Shown: piece after piece, positions 13,472 through 26,717 of the stretch | Layout of the letters: every line of letters starts with the position of its first letter | Numbering within the stretch: position 1 is the first letter of the stretch | Origin: Apteryx mantelli | Taxonomy: Eukaryota; Chordata; Aves; Apterygiformes; Apterygidae | Direction of reading: 5' to 3' | NCBI RefSeq assembly: GCF_036417845.1 | Contig: NC_089982.1 | Span: forward strand, 66,911,684-66,975,683 | Length of the DNA stretch: 64,000 nucleotides | The notes under the pieces: generated by a model | Database searches by the model: none | Told to the model about the DNA's origin: nothing | The model's input: only the letters and a program-made list of their open reading frames with translations | Translations under genes and position numbers: made by a program

Positions 13472-14693
13472 GTGCTCCACAGATACAGTTTAGTCACGTT
13501 TTTACTGTATTTTAAATTACTTAATAAAAAACAGAATTTGTACATTCCCTCTGCCGATCTTATTTCAGGAACTATAAGCTCTGACAGAAATAGAATATAC
13601 AGTGCAGAGGGTTCTTAACAGCTTAGACCACCAAAGTAAAAGTTTCAAGAGACATATATAGAAATCTTTACAGCAATATTTTTACACTTCTAAACAACAC
13701 CTTTAGGAAATGGGGACTATTTCGTATCAACTCCTTTCCTCCAGCAACTCAATTAGTTGAATCAACTTTTTATATTTTAGAACCTTTCTTTTTGAAACAC
13801 ACTATTACTACAGAGTCTGTAACCTTGCCTTTCACTTTCCTCCTCCAACTTCCACAGTGCAGTAATCCTTCAAAATGTAAAATAGAAGCAACTCCTGTTA
13901 CTCATTAAAAGAAAATTACTAGAGTTATAGAAGCTTACTTCTGTGCAACAGTGTTTCACCCACTGATTCCACATTTGTAAAACAGCAATTCATAAATGAC
14001 ATCAGTATTTAATTAGCAGAGAATAGGTATCAACTCATTATAAGTGGGTTTTCATTCACAGAATATTTTCCAAATTCTCAAATAAAATTTGTTTCTTAAA
14101 CACACAAAAAATGATGGAACAAACCCTACGAAAACATATACTTTTTAACAAAGCTGTATTTGGCAACAACCTGTTTTACAAAATTGCAGGCTTTCCTAGA
14201 TTTTGGGGGGAGGGGAGGGAAGGATTATTGCATCACCCAGGAATTAGTGGTTACACTAACATTAACTGTGTGCAGTTGCAAAATGACCTGTCAGTATCCT
14301 AGAATTAATCAATCTCAAGTATATTGTTTCATAATTAAGCTTATGAACACATCATCCCATGAATACATCATTCCATGGATATAAAAACAGCAGCAATAAA
14401 CACATATCCCAAAAAACCTGGAGAATGCGAAGGCTCTTTTTCACGTTCTAGGACAGCTAAATAATTTGGAGGCCATTTTTTGTCATCAACCTCTTTCACT
14501 GTAGTTGTGCTAACAGCTTCCTGCTGAGGAGCATTTTGTATAAGCAGAGTATTCTTAAAACTTGAAGGTCACATAACTAGACAGTAAAATTAGATAATAC
14601 TTAGAAAATTGCATTTTAATGAAAAAAATCTAAAAGATTTAACAGCTTTGGATTTTTTTTTGTTAAATTGATTCATAGGTAAAGTCATTACTT

Positions 14694-14727
14694 TTTATTT
14701 CAGCTGCATCCCTGCAGCTGAAATAAA
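14694..14727. repeat. Perfect 14-bp inverted repeat with 6-nt loop
   Basis: TTTATTTCAGCTGC (14694-14707) and its exact reverse complement GCAGCTGAAATAAA (14714-14727) flank ATCCCT. Each arm carries a CAGCTG E-box. Outside the arms the pairing stops, so this is shorter than a microRNA precursor. Confidence 0.9.
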
Positions 14728-17695
14728 TAATTCAGAGGGTGCCCTCATAAGAAAGACATAGAAATTCAAATTCCCATTTAATAAATGCAACTAATTTACT
14801 AGATTTTGTGAAAGGAAAAAGGGGATACATATAACAACAAATTTATGTTTAAATAATCTAAGTTAGAAGTTTATTTCTGTCACTGCTATTTTTAATTGTA
14901 AAACTTTACTTTTTAAAAATGCAAACTGCCAGAGAAATAAGCCCTACAAAGTCTATCATCAAATATGCAATGTTTTTAAAAACTGTTACAGTAAATGGGT
15001 CAACGATCTCTGAACAAGACAATTAAATGGACACTCCAAAATACACTTCTACTCTACATCACAGTGTAGTTATAATAACCATATGAAAAGTTTAGATTTA
15101 GTGTTTGAGATGTCAGCAGGCAAACATCCCTTCTTCTGGTACTATAGTATTAGAGTTCTTTTATGCAGTCATACATGTTCCTCTTGTGCCAAAGTAGTTT
15201 ATATTGGGAAGTTTTCAGAAGAAAAGGGTTCTGCAGAGCACAAATGCAAAGCAGTTATATTGTCCATTTTTTAAAATGGAAATTGTGTGAATCATACTTA
15301 ATTCAAGTAGGCTTGCTTTTCAGGTTTGTCAAATTTAAACTCCACATAGATGCAAATTACAGTTAAAACTTCTCCCTGCACCTTAATAAGGTACATTATA
15401 AACTATGAAGCCAACTTGAAAACAAGAACGTTTTTGCTGAAAATTTTACTAGACCTAGATATATTAAGTCTTTAAAGAACTAACATTTTCAATTAAAGTT
15501 TTACCCAGCAGAGTTTAACTTCTGCTTGATCTTGAGCATGTGTCTACTACAACACTGGTTTCCCAGAATAATGCTTGTGCTGGCATAAATTTTTGTGTAA
15601 GGATTTTACTGCATGATAAGCATGCCTAAGCAGTATTGTGAAGACTCCAACTGCTCAGCTCTGAACCCAACCTCTTTTCAAAACATTGTCTCATCCTTTC
15701 AAGTACATTCAAGCCAGACGGGAAAGTGAATTCTCAAAACTGTTAAGAAGAGCTAAACAACCAAATTTAAGCAAGAATTTTAGTCAGCAGCCACCACTGC
15801 CTCACTCATATCTTGACTGGTTTAAAAACAATAGCTAGCAAGGAATGGCTGAGTGTGTAGTATGTGCAATGCTCTAATCAATAATGAGATTTCCTTTCTG
15901 CAAATCCTGCCTACCACTGCTTCAAACAGGGCAAACTGAGTTCTCCAAGAAAAACAGGAAAATTGTGGACAAATGCAATCGATAAGGGTTAAAAATCATA
16001 TGGGGAAGTCCAATTCATGAATTAAAACATGCAGATGCCTGTGCAGCCAAGATAAATGAAAAAAAAAGTCTCAATCTAAACAGAATCAGGGGATGGTCTA
16101 TATTAGAAGTTACAGCTTATAATTCAGCCTTTTGAGAGAGAGTATCTTCTTCCAAGGCATCAACGCGTTCTGGAAAATATGGGCAACGTGATGTGTCCAG
16201 ACAGTGGGATTAGTATTCTATTAACAGCTAAGTGTCCTTCATTCTTTTTGTTTCCCAGTTTACTAAAAAATGAAGCTTATGGTATAAAACTGATTCCTTC
16301 CAATAATTTTGGAACCCACAAATCAATAACTGAATTTAAAAGAAGAGCAGAATTTTCAAAGATAATTAAGTTGTTTCAAGTTTTGTGAAAACTGGGTGCT
16401 GGATAGATATATCCAAAATACTGATGGGATTGAAGACAGACAAGCAGAACTTGGAATTACATACTGTTTGACAGCTGGAAAGTCAGTTTGCATATGCCAT
16501 TTGGCTGGACAGTAAGCATATGCTTAGCTAAACTACAAGTTACACTTTGCCCACTAGGGATGAAAGAGCTCATGTTATTTTCCCTATACTTTCCTCACCA
16601 TAAAGGATACATACATAGGAAACATAGGTCTACTAGTGCTGCTGCTTGTAGAACAACTTGGGGAAAATATATCTGTTACTTGACAAAAGCATATGCAAAA
16701 CAGTCAAAACAAATAAGGGAAATTCAGAGTGTCAATTTAAAGTGTTTAAATTATCTTATATGGCTACGGGAAGCTTTAAATACTGTCATAATAGCATACA
16801 TGTATATCGAATATAATATCAGTATTTGATCTTGCAAGTCTTTTCAGTTTGTTGTCTACATGCTGGTCACCCAGGCATAAGTAAAAAGAAAAAGAAAAAC
16901 CACTGTTTGTTCAACTGTCAGATTACAAGCAGAGGGTCTCTAGAATTCTAATGACAACTTATAAATTCCGAAACACAACTTAAATGTAGAGTTACACACA
17001 CTTTTAGGGCCCCTGGCTTAAATGTATTTTTAAATACAAAAAGCATGGGATGTATACTAATTTTATTTATGACTATAAACCTCTTGGAACAGGTATCAAA
17101 TTATGTTATGTTTACTAGCCTGAAGAAAGCCTAATAAAACATTCTGGCAATTTAAAGATAAACACCAGAAAAGTATTTCACTGTGTAATTTACATTTCTT
17201 ATTTCTTCAGTGGTTCACAGGTTGTTGCAATAATTTGTGTGCCAAGTTACCACATTATCTATAAAGTTGTCTAATTCTTTAAATAGTATTACTGTGGGGA
17301 CAGAGGAAGAACTGCAGACTGTTTTTATGATGAGGAGGGTAGTGGGAGAAGTGAAATGTGAGGGGCAGGTTTGGAAGCCTGAGGTATTTTTCACTTCTGT
17401 TTTGTATTTTTTTCCATTTACACCAGAAACTCCCTCTGGGGGGGAAGACCAACTTCCCTACAGCTAAATACAAGAACATATATATGACACAAAAGCCATC
17501 AAGTCTTCAATGTTTCCATACCTTAACAAAAAAGTGAAAGAAGCAGACCAAAACTGCAACAGTGAGGTAGCAAAAGTTAATTTTCCTACCCCTAGAATTT
17601 CTCCAAGCAACAAAAGTCAACTTTGCAGTAGTAGAAGATTCAAGAAAGCAGGAGGGAAGAGACTAGGATGCCTCCAAACACGCATGCGTACGTGT

Positions 17696-17708
17696 ACACA
17701 CACACACA
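17696..17708 (+). repeat. Short (CA)n run
   Basis: About six CA units, close to the candidate donor at 17719-17714. Confidence 0.8.
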
Positions 17709-17719
17709 TCATTACCTAC

Positions 17720-17784
17720 CTTAATACTGACACAGTCCAGCCTCTTCCCCAGCCCCAGACTACTGTCCATCCACTCCCCCACAT
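17720..17784 (-). other. Candidate alternative first coding exon of RBPJ (weak)
   Basis: In a locally GC-richer, CG-containing stretch (about 17680-17900), the minus strand has an ATG at 17784. It opens 21 codons plus two bases (starting MWGSGWTVVWGWG) up to AAG|GTAGGTAATG, a fair donor. The phase is 2, the phase needed to join the RBPJ exon that follows MAPVVTG. The peptide has no known counterpart I can recall. One ATG in three near any donor would fit by chance, so this is only a candidate for RNA-seq checking. Confidence 0.15.
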
Positions 17785-19621
17785 CCCCCTTGGCTGCTGC
17801 AAAGTGAGACGCAAAGACGAGGAAGAAGGGCAGAGCTCGAACAGCACACCCAGAGGTGCAGGGTGGATATAGGGGTCGTACTGATTGGGGCCAGGGGCCA
17901 GCTAGCCAGCCACCTCTCTCCAGCAGTAGGAATAATGAACAGCTGGAGAAGAGGAAGAACCAGACAAGGCTAAATGGTACTTCCCCTGAACTTTCTCCTA
18001 GCTTATGACTATTTTCAGTTCAGGGGATTTCTGAGCCTAATGATGATGCCAGGAATGAACACAGCCTTTATTAGTAGCTGTCCCCTCACACAGTCCAAGC
18101 ACACTTTAGATAGTAAAAGACACATTCTGGAGATCAGTGGTGTGGACAAGACACCAGGGAGAGTCCTACTATAGAACAGGGCTAGACTAGATGTGCAGGA
18201 GAATCCCAAAGCAACGTGACATTAACAGTATGATCAGCCTTGCAGGGTCACCCCATCCCTGTACTAAAATTCAGCTTAAACACACCAACAAAGCCAGCTT
18301 CATATTGGAGTGGCACCTGAACAGCCTGCAAGTCACATGGCTCAGAAGCCACAGATATTTACTTCTGACCTGAACACGGCAATAAAATGCCATAGTCGAC
18401 TGAAGATACATATAGAAGCCAGTTGTCATCTGTGGTACAATAATTCAAATGTTTCATTAACTGCAATCTGTAACCAAAACAGAAAGCAAAATGAAGTTCC
18501 ACTAGTCACGCATTTGCTTTTCAAAAGGAAAATTTAAATAAATAAGAAAACAGAGCTTCTACATTTGAGGGTCCTAAGCAGTTCTGCTTTGGCCCCATAT
18601 GCAAAACAGCCCTGCTGCCAGATGTTTCCAATTTTTAAGAACAGAATAAGACATTCTTATAAAGGAAGCTGCAGGCCCAGCTCGAACTTTTTAAGTTCTT
18701 CCCCAAAGGAAGGATTTTTCAGCTTTTCACAGAATTTGCCAGCTAAAAGCACAACGTGCTTTAGGAAACATATCTTTCATTTAACTACATAGACAATGCC
18801 ATGATGGGCACCCAACAGCTGCTCACCTACACTACTAAAAATATCCTTACAAGAAGATCAGGTCAACTATGCCAGCACACCTTGGGGCAAATCTAAGACA
18901 TACTCAGTAACAGGGCACCACTCTTTAGAACACACAAGGAACGCAGAGAGGTCCTGAGAGCTCCAGTTATCCCAATTGTCCTTGTAATGAGAACAGACAT
19001 GGTCTGTCCTTTCAAGCATGCTAGGGTCCCTGTTAAAAGGGCTCCAAATCTGCATGCCACCCAACAGAAAAGAGTCTGTAAGCAGTTTAAGTTCCAGGTG
19101 AATACTGGCTACCTACAGGAATGACATGGTGCCAAGACATAGTGCGCTATGAATTTAGAGTCCTCAGGAAGATGTTTCTAACAGATACAGTTAGTTGTAG
19201 ACACTGCAGAGAGAACACACACAGACTAAGGAAATGAGAGGACTGAGACAGAAACAGAAAAAGCAAGTGGACAGTGCAATAAACAGCCTCAGCCAGAAGA
19301 AAACTTGGTGGATTCCATTACAGATATTTGACAAAGGAGAAGCTGATAAATGACTCAGTTCTTAGGAGAACAGCATGAAGTTACTTTTGGCTTCCAAGAC
19401 AGAAATTAAGAAACCAGCTGAAAAAAGCAAGAGGCCACAGACAGAGGGAGCAATGAAGATCTGGGATGAAGCTTAAGTGTATGCTTCCTGTTTCTACAAT
19501 AATGGTCCAGTGTTGCAAGACCGAATTTTCAAAGCTTCCTTTCATCAAAAAAGAAAAGTTGTCCACATCAAGGCTGGCTGGTGGGATCTCTTATTTGACT
19601 CTGATATCCACAGGACATGCC

Positions 19622-19645
19622 TTTTTTTATTTTATTTTATTTTAT
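19622..19645 (+). repeat. (TTTTA)n microsatellite
   Basis: About four TTTTA-like units preceded by a T7 run. Confidence 0.85.
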
Positions 19646-21469
19646 CCCAAAACTCAGGGGGCATTGCTTTAGCCAATGGGTTATATGAGCTGCTTAATCA
19701 CAGAGAATAAACTGAGGCAGCAGACTCAGTATTGAAAGAAAAAGTGCACCATTGCTACATATTTACCACAGGAATACCTCGATGTTAATCTTTAAAATAA
19801 GTATTTTTTGTGATACAACAACGGTATACAAGTTCATGGCAAGTGTATACCAGATCGACAAACTATTAAAGATTCATTCTCTGAGGAGAAAAACAAATGT
19901 AGGAGAGAAATATTTCAATCAAAACAGTAGTTTTTAACCTACATTAAAAGGACCCCAGCGTGTATACTATTTCTATAAGGTCCTCAAAGGTATTATGAAA
20001 AGCAAATCTAATGTTCACATTCAACCACTGAACCAGGCAAAAGGAAAAGTTACAATTTAATACAGAAAGTTATCTATGCTGTTTTAAACCATCCTAGTTT
20101 TGGAGAAACTTTCTGTACAGCAAATATTAACGCAAGTGGTATAACATAAAGCTGTATAATAAACAACCTGAAGTTTATCTGCACACACACACAAGTTTTA
20201 GGCAATGTTTATTTACAGAGTTTAGCTTTCAGAAGCTGATCTAAGATCTCCTTGTTTACTTTCATCACTTCAAAAACAATCCTTTCACCCAGTTTTGTTG
20301 CTTTAGAAATACACTATATTAGTAAGAACAAAGTGTCCTGTTTCTTCACAGCTTTCAATATATTCCCTACAAAGCCACGAGCAACAAATTGCAGTAATAA
20401 CTCTGAACTCATTCAAAGTTCTATTTTATCTGTCCCTCTTGGATTAGCAGGAGGATAACAAAATAGTAATAGCTTCCCACACACTTCTAAAATCATGAAA
20501 AGGAGCATGACATTTCAAAAGAGAGAAGGCTAGAGAAAAGAAATAATGAAACTCCTCCAAAATAAAGCAATCTTCCACTATTTCTTCTTTCTCCCCCTTC
20601 TGGAGCACATTTCCTGCCTTCATATTGTTAATGCTTACGATCTTTTTTGGCTTCCCCCATATGCTTAATTTTCTTCATCTCTCTGTGTCAATGTTTTGTC
20701 TTTTGTTACAGAGGATATTAGAGGTTCTTGAATCCTTTAATTTTTTTCCCATATCCTCACAAGTTCTGTAAAGTATGGCAATGAGCACAGCTAGGAAACA
20801 AGCAGAGTTCCAGTGCTCAGTAGAAACACCGTCTCTCAAGGTTAGACACTCATTTGACCAAGTTCCAAGTCCCAAAAGCAAGGATCAGGGTTTGGACCTG
20901 ACTTGCAACATGCGGCTGTTAATTTATCAGGTTGGTTGAGGAGAAACAGCGACTTCCCCATTCTGCAGATAATGGAGATGATGCTCTGTTTAGTACCTCA
21001 TAAGCCTTACGCAGCCAGCAGTGGCAAAAACTGGGGAGAAAAAGGAACATGACAGATCCAGAGTAAGCAACAACTCTGTTAAGAAATACTGCACTAAAGA
21101 AAGATAACTGAACACAGCTTGCCCAAGGACAAAGAGAAGAGGGCTTATATAGAAACTCCACAGAAAGAAAAGGGGAGAAAAACTATTCTGTGCATTAGAC
21201 CATAAAAAAGAGATGTAGGAGTAAAGCTCCTGGTCACAAAATTCAGGGGAGAACAAGACTGAGAGCAATTAAGTTTAAAAAAAAAAAAAGTCATTTCAAT
21301 ATGCTGTAAATATAACAAGAGGAAGCAGAATTGACTGGATCTAAATTGGAATTAAAGGAAAGGAATGTCAGGCAGTGGCTATAAACATTCTTCAAATAAT
21401 TTCAAAACAAAAAGGAGAAAATATAAGAAAAACTATTTGGGGAGTGCAAGGATAGTATCTTCCATCTTT

Positions 21470-21493
21470 AAAAAAAAAAAAAAAAAAAAAAAA
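21470..21493 (+). repeat. A24 homopolymer
   Basis: Twenty-four consecutive A. No polyadenylation signal or retrocopy body was recognised upstream. Confidence 0.95.
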
Positions 21494-21756
21494 GACCAAA
21501 CGTGACAAGACCTTCATGACCGAAGGAAGAAGCCTAAAATCAGGACATTAAGCAGGAAAAAACTGAAGACAACAGAGAAGTATCAAGTAACCAATATAAT
21601 CTATGTTAAGAAAGTACCTTAAACAACAGTAACCAGAACTTGAATCCTATACAACAGAAGCATATAGGAAACTTCTCCTGGTAGGTGAAGAAGTCTCTTA
21701 TCTCCACACATGTAAAACTCATCGCTGCCTAATAACTCCCGGCAAATGTAGGTCTC

Positions 21757-21784
21757 TTTTTTTTTTTTTTTTTTGGGGGGGGGG
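21757..21784 (+). repeat. T18-G10 compound homopolymer
   Basis: Eighteen T run directly into ten G. This is a likely assembly and polymerase slippage hotspot. Confidence 0.95.
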
Positions 21785-23804
21785 CTTTAAGAATTGTTCC
21801 AACTGAAAAGGATAAACCTTCAAATCTGAACTGATGCAGTATTATCTTAATGACTCTGCAAACTGACAAGTCTAACTAGTCTACTGCTAGCTCTAAGTGC
21901 CATACAGCAATAAGGTGAAACAGGTAAGATTCAGTTCAGTTTTTCTGATTGTTCTCTAAGTACTGTAAAGCACAGAGAATAAAGAGTTTGTCCAGAAAAA
22001 TGTCTGGATGAAATATTGGAAAACAACTGGATACGTCCAAAGAGTTTTTTCTTATATATTTTATTTATGTACGGAAATTCACCCAAGATTCAGGGAACAC
22101 TCACACAAGGACTTGCTTCAATCTAGGCCTCAATAAGTGCCTTCAGTATATCTCCTGAGGTCAGTTTTCATCTACTGCTATCTCAAAAGTTAGATGTAGA
22201 TGCTGAAGCTAGTCAGAAGAACAATTTTCCCTACAACTCAAGAGATCCAATAAAAATAGCATCCTGTATATGCTAGCAGCCTGCAGCACTTGGAAATGAC
22301 TGTAAGAGACAGGGCCACGTTTTCTTTGCTACCATTTGAAGTACGCCTTATCACTTCAACAGGTTAATTGCGAGCAAAAGTTCTCAGTAAGTCTTTTTTC
22401 AAACACTGTTTCATAATAACATCTTTGTTTTGCCTGTTAACTATTGTGTAAAACATGTAATTTGCCCACTGCAAATAAAAATCCCAAAGTTCGGATGTTT
22501 GTTTTAATGCAGTTCTCAGTATTACGGTAGTGTTACTATCTAAATGGAAGCACGGCAGACATGAACTTTATTTACTGTATTACCAAAACTGAACCTGGCT
22601 AACATCTGTATTAAAATAATTAAAATAGATAATAAAATAAGTTTTTATGCTTTAACTTTCCCATTGCCCATGACCTTTATGGATAGAAGTTACTTCAAAT
22701 ATGGAAAACTCCGTCTTCTATTTCTGTACAATCTGTTCTTTTATCACACTTACAGACACATTCACCTTCCTAATCAGCAGCAAAAGAATTAATATTGTAA
22801 GTTTAGTACTTACATGAAGGTATCTCCAAAGAGCTAACTCCAACATGATTACTGGGATTCAGAGTTAGTATCACCTGTACTAACTGAACCATTTGCCAGT
22901 GTGTCAAAAGTGTCCCAAGCCTCTTCCAAAGAGGAAGCCTGATCCCAAATACTTATTTTGATTGACTGCTCTGCAAGAGATTTATTAGCAAGAGATTTGT
23001 AATGCAGATGTTAATTTTTTTTAAAAAAAAGTCAGACTTATACCAACGTCACAATGTTAAGAAAAACATGGAATGCAAAACCCCCCAGGATTCAGTGCTA
23101 GCAAAGAAATACTCAACAGTAGAAGAAAAAAAGTTTGGCCAGAAAAATACTTGGACAGAAAAGACATGTCCAAAATAGTTCTGCTATATCCCCCTCATTT
23201 CTGGAAGATATTACAATATTAAGGTTTTTACTAGTCATCACTGTATATCTACTACAAAACTAAGAGAGCGTGAAAAGAAACACACATGCAGAAGAATACC
23301 AGTCTTCCAATAAAACTTTTTTTTTTCCTTTCTGAATTCTTACACTCACTACTGATGCCAGGGCTGGCTGGCTGAACTGGAAAGTAGCAAAGTATTTTGA
23401 ATTTAAAAAACAAATATCTATACAGAAGGAATACAAAGAAATAGCCACAGCACACTGCAGCACAGTGTGTAACTTCATTTTTTGTGAAGTCACATTTATC
23501 CACTGGCCATGCCCTATCCATTGCTTACATCTCAATTTCTGTAAGAGCAGCATCTTTCTACTGTCCATTCTAATATCCTTCACTATTACAAAAACATTAA
23601 TTAGGAATATGGTTACTTTTAGTCCTCCTTACTGTATCTTTTTGTTATACAGATCAAAAATCTAAGCACCTCTGATGTCTTCTACTCATCTTTCACTTTT
23701 ACACAGTCCTAGTAGGGAGAGAAGACACTATTCGACCTGTGAAAACCCAGCAAACCCTGAACAGGATTTCGGCCTACAACTACACAGCACAATGATAACA
23801 GAAC

Positions 23805-23872
23805 CAAGAGACACTAATTCTATTCCGATCTCTGCATGGACTCTGCATTTGACCTTGGCAAGTCACTGTTTT
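23805..23872 (+). mobile_element. Short MIR/CORE-SINE-like fragment
   Basis: The blocks TCTGCATGGACTCTGCATT and TGACCTTGGCAAGTCACTG follow the typical MIR order (...CTCTGCC...TGTGTGACCTTGGGCAAGTCACTT). It is too short for a firm family call. Confidence 0.4.
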
Positions 23873-25718
23873 TTTCTGATTTTTTGTTGTTTTTTCATGT
23901 ACAGGACATGAAGAGTTTTTACACAAATGGCTGGAACAACAACAACAAAACAAGTGAGTAAGTTTAATTATTTATTTTATTAGGCCAGGCCTTAAAACTC
24001 TTCCACAATGCCATAAATTCAGAGTGAGCACAAACACCTCTCTGATTCTCTAGCCCTTCATTTTAAAGTTCCTTTTATATGAAAACATCGGTGAAAGCAG
24101 TAACCCACTAATGAGGCGCCCTACTGTATCAAAAACTGATAAAAGCTTGGTTTCATGAATTCCTCTGCTGAGCAAACAACTTTAACCTTATTCTCTACAC
24201 CAGCAGTCCCTAATCCACAGCTTGCAAACCAAACCCTGCTGCAAGATCCTCTGCCACTGCTCCCAGCCAAAATTAAATTACAGAGTTAAAATAAGAGCTG
24301 CCAGGAAAAGGAAAGTAGGATATTGCCTACAGAGTATTTTTTACTCTGTGCTGTTACTATGGGCCAGCAAAAATTAGGGTCTAGTATTTTACACAATTCA
24401 GTTCCCTTTCTCCAGCTTAGAAAAGCCTGAATTTCATGGCTGCCTGCTCAAGTTTCATTCTGATACCAAGCTTCCTGGTAATCTCCCAAAGCACCACACA
24501 TTGGAAACATGCCACAAGTGTAACTTAGAAAAAAAGGTGCAGATGAAGTGTTCCACAGACCAAGCAGTGTTATCAAAAATACCAGGAGAGAGACTGTTTT
24601 CTGGCAGATACGGAAAAATGTAGGTACTCAGAATGAAAATTTTAAATAAGTTTGATACTCTCATAACAACCATAAATAATTAGATTAGCAATGAAAAGGC
24701 TTTAATGAGGACCCATTGTAACACACACGCTTGAATCTCACCCACCAGAAGCAGAAAAATTAAATGAAGCAACAGGTGTAATCTCAAGCTGGGCAGTCAA
24801 AAGTGATCAGCTGCCAATACAGCCAGCCTGTTGTGTATTATAACAAGTGTTCTGGATTTTGAATATACTGATTAAATGCCACTTCATACAAGTTAGCCAA
24901 ACAATTACATTGAAAATGAGATAGTTCTTGCTCTTGACTAGCAAACAAATGAGGAAAAGTTATACTTTAATACAACCACCTTAATGTCTTCATGCTTTCC
25001 AAGTGAAACAATGACATTACTTTTATTTAAACTGTTCATTACAGAAATATACATTTAAATTCAACAAGGAAGTTTTCAAGGCTTATCTACATTTAAAGAT
25101 GTGTTCAAAAAAGAGCTGAACAAACTTACTGAAGAAATATGCTGTTGACTGAAATGTTCAGATCACTTTAAGAATAAATCATGTCCCAGCATCATGTTAT
25201 TCATCAAATAATCTGAATAACTGAAACAGTAAAACACTGTAATGATTACATCTCATGTTAAAATTTTGTAGCTAGAACAAGCTTTTCAAAAATTAGAAAA
25301 AATATGAAATGGGACATTAAAATAGTGTTTATTTTTATGAAGTTATAGCCTGTCTGTTGTAAGGATGTAAAAATACTACCTTAGTCAAGAGATTTCTCAC
25401 ACAGTATATAGCAAAACCCCTTATCTTCTTTCTTTCTTGGTAAAAAGTTTACCGCTGCAAATATATAGTTTGCACCTTTACAAGCACAAGAGCATGAAGA
25501 TACATGGCCATATATCACTATCTGGCTAACTGAACTCCAGTTAACAAGTATGAAGTATTTTTCAAAAAATTATATCATTTTAAATTATTATATTCAAGCT
25601 CTGAAAATTTGTCCAATTCTATGATGTTGCACGCAAGAACCAATAGGCAATGAGAGTTTCTTTAGGTTGTAAAGGGTACTTATTTAAAAAAAAAAAAAGG
25701 TAGCAACCATTAAAAAAT

Positions 25719-25747
25719 ACATACATACACACACACACAATATATAT
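25719..25747 (+). repeat. (ATAC)/(AC)/(AT) compound microsatellite
   Basis: ATAC units pass into AC units and then AT units. Confidence 0.85.
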
Positions 25748-26696
25748 GAATTATTAATAAAGAGCACCACAACATAAGTAGAACCCCAGGAAATGAGATA
25801 ATGTCAAACTCTGAGTTGAAAGTTTACTTTTCCAAGACTCAGTAAGAGTATAATGATATGAAAATTGCTACTTTCTGTTAATAGTTTCTTCTTCAAATAA
25901 ATTTTCAAGCTGTTTCATTTTCTAAGTTTCTACACTGGAAAGAAGAGATGACCATAATTTCATATTATTTCTTTGCCTCATATAATCTGTTAATTACTGC
26001 AGTTATGTTCAAAGCAAATATGAAAAGTTTACAATATTAAAACATTACATGTATTCCTACATAAAAATAATGACAGTTCATTAAGAATTCAATTTTATAT
26101 CTATAATTGTAAACTTTTCTTAAAATATTATAGACTAAAATGCATATCCAGTTTTGTGAACAGAATTAGGTTTCATCTGACAATATAGCTAGTGACATTT
26201 ATTTTTTCCCCCTCTTCACCTAAGTACACAGGAAAAAACAAGCAATTATTTTAAAGCAAACAGACATTACAATTGCTTCATTATTTCAAATAATGCAGTA
26301 AATGCAAATTAAAAAAAAAAAAATCCACTTAAAAGTACATCTTCACTGTGAAATGCTCTTGGGAAGCAGTGATTCAGCATATTAACAGTGCCATGGAGCC
26401 CAGCTAATGAAGTGTTCACAATTAACGTTCAAAGAATTTAGGGCGATAATTTTTACAGAGAAAGGATGTCCTGAAGTCTTAAAATTCTGCTGACATAATC
26501 TGCCCTCCAAACGTGAAACTGATAAACTACATTTTTAATTCCCAACAGATGTTTAAATGTATTGCATAAGATACAATATTTGTTTATATTAAATATGTAT
26601 TTTATAATCCAGAATTACAGTTTCTCTGCTCAATTATAACAAAAACAAATGTAGCATAGGATAGGTATGCAATGCACCTTAACTGTACTCTTCATT

Positions 26697-26717
26697 AAAA
26701 AAAAAAAAAAAAAAAAG
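26697..26717 (+). repeat. A21 homopolymer
   Basis: Twenty-one consecutive A in AT-rich sequence. Confidence 0.95.

Larger units (their letters stand above)
13472..17719. other. Intronic sequence, mostly unique
   Basis: AT-rich unique sequence with the hairpin at 14694-14727 and a G-rich run at 14205-14219 (G6-A-G4-A-G3). No coding exon was recognised. Confidence 0.55.

Noticed and set aside
14694..14727. Hairpin as a microRNA gene
   Set aside because: Pairing stops at 14 bp on each side; a precursor needs a much longer stem.
21470..21493. A24 run as the tail of a processed pseudogene
   Set aside because: No AATAAA upstream, no recognisable retrocopy body and no flanking target duplication; a simple homopolymer explains it.
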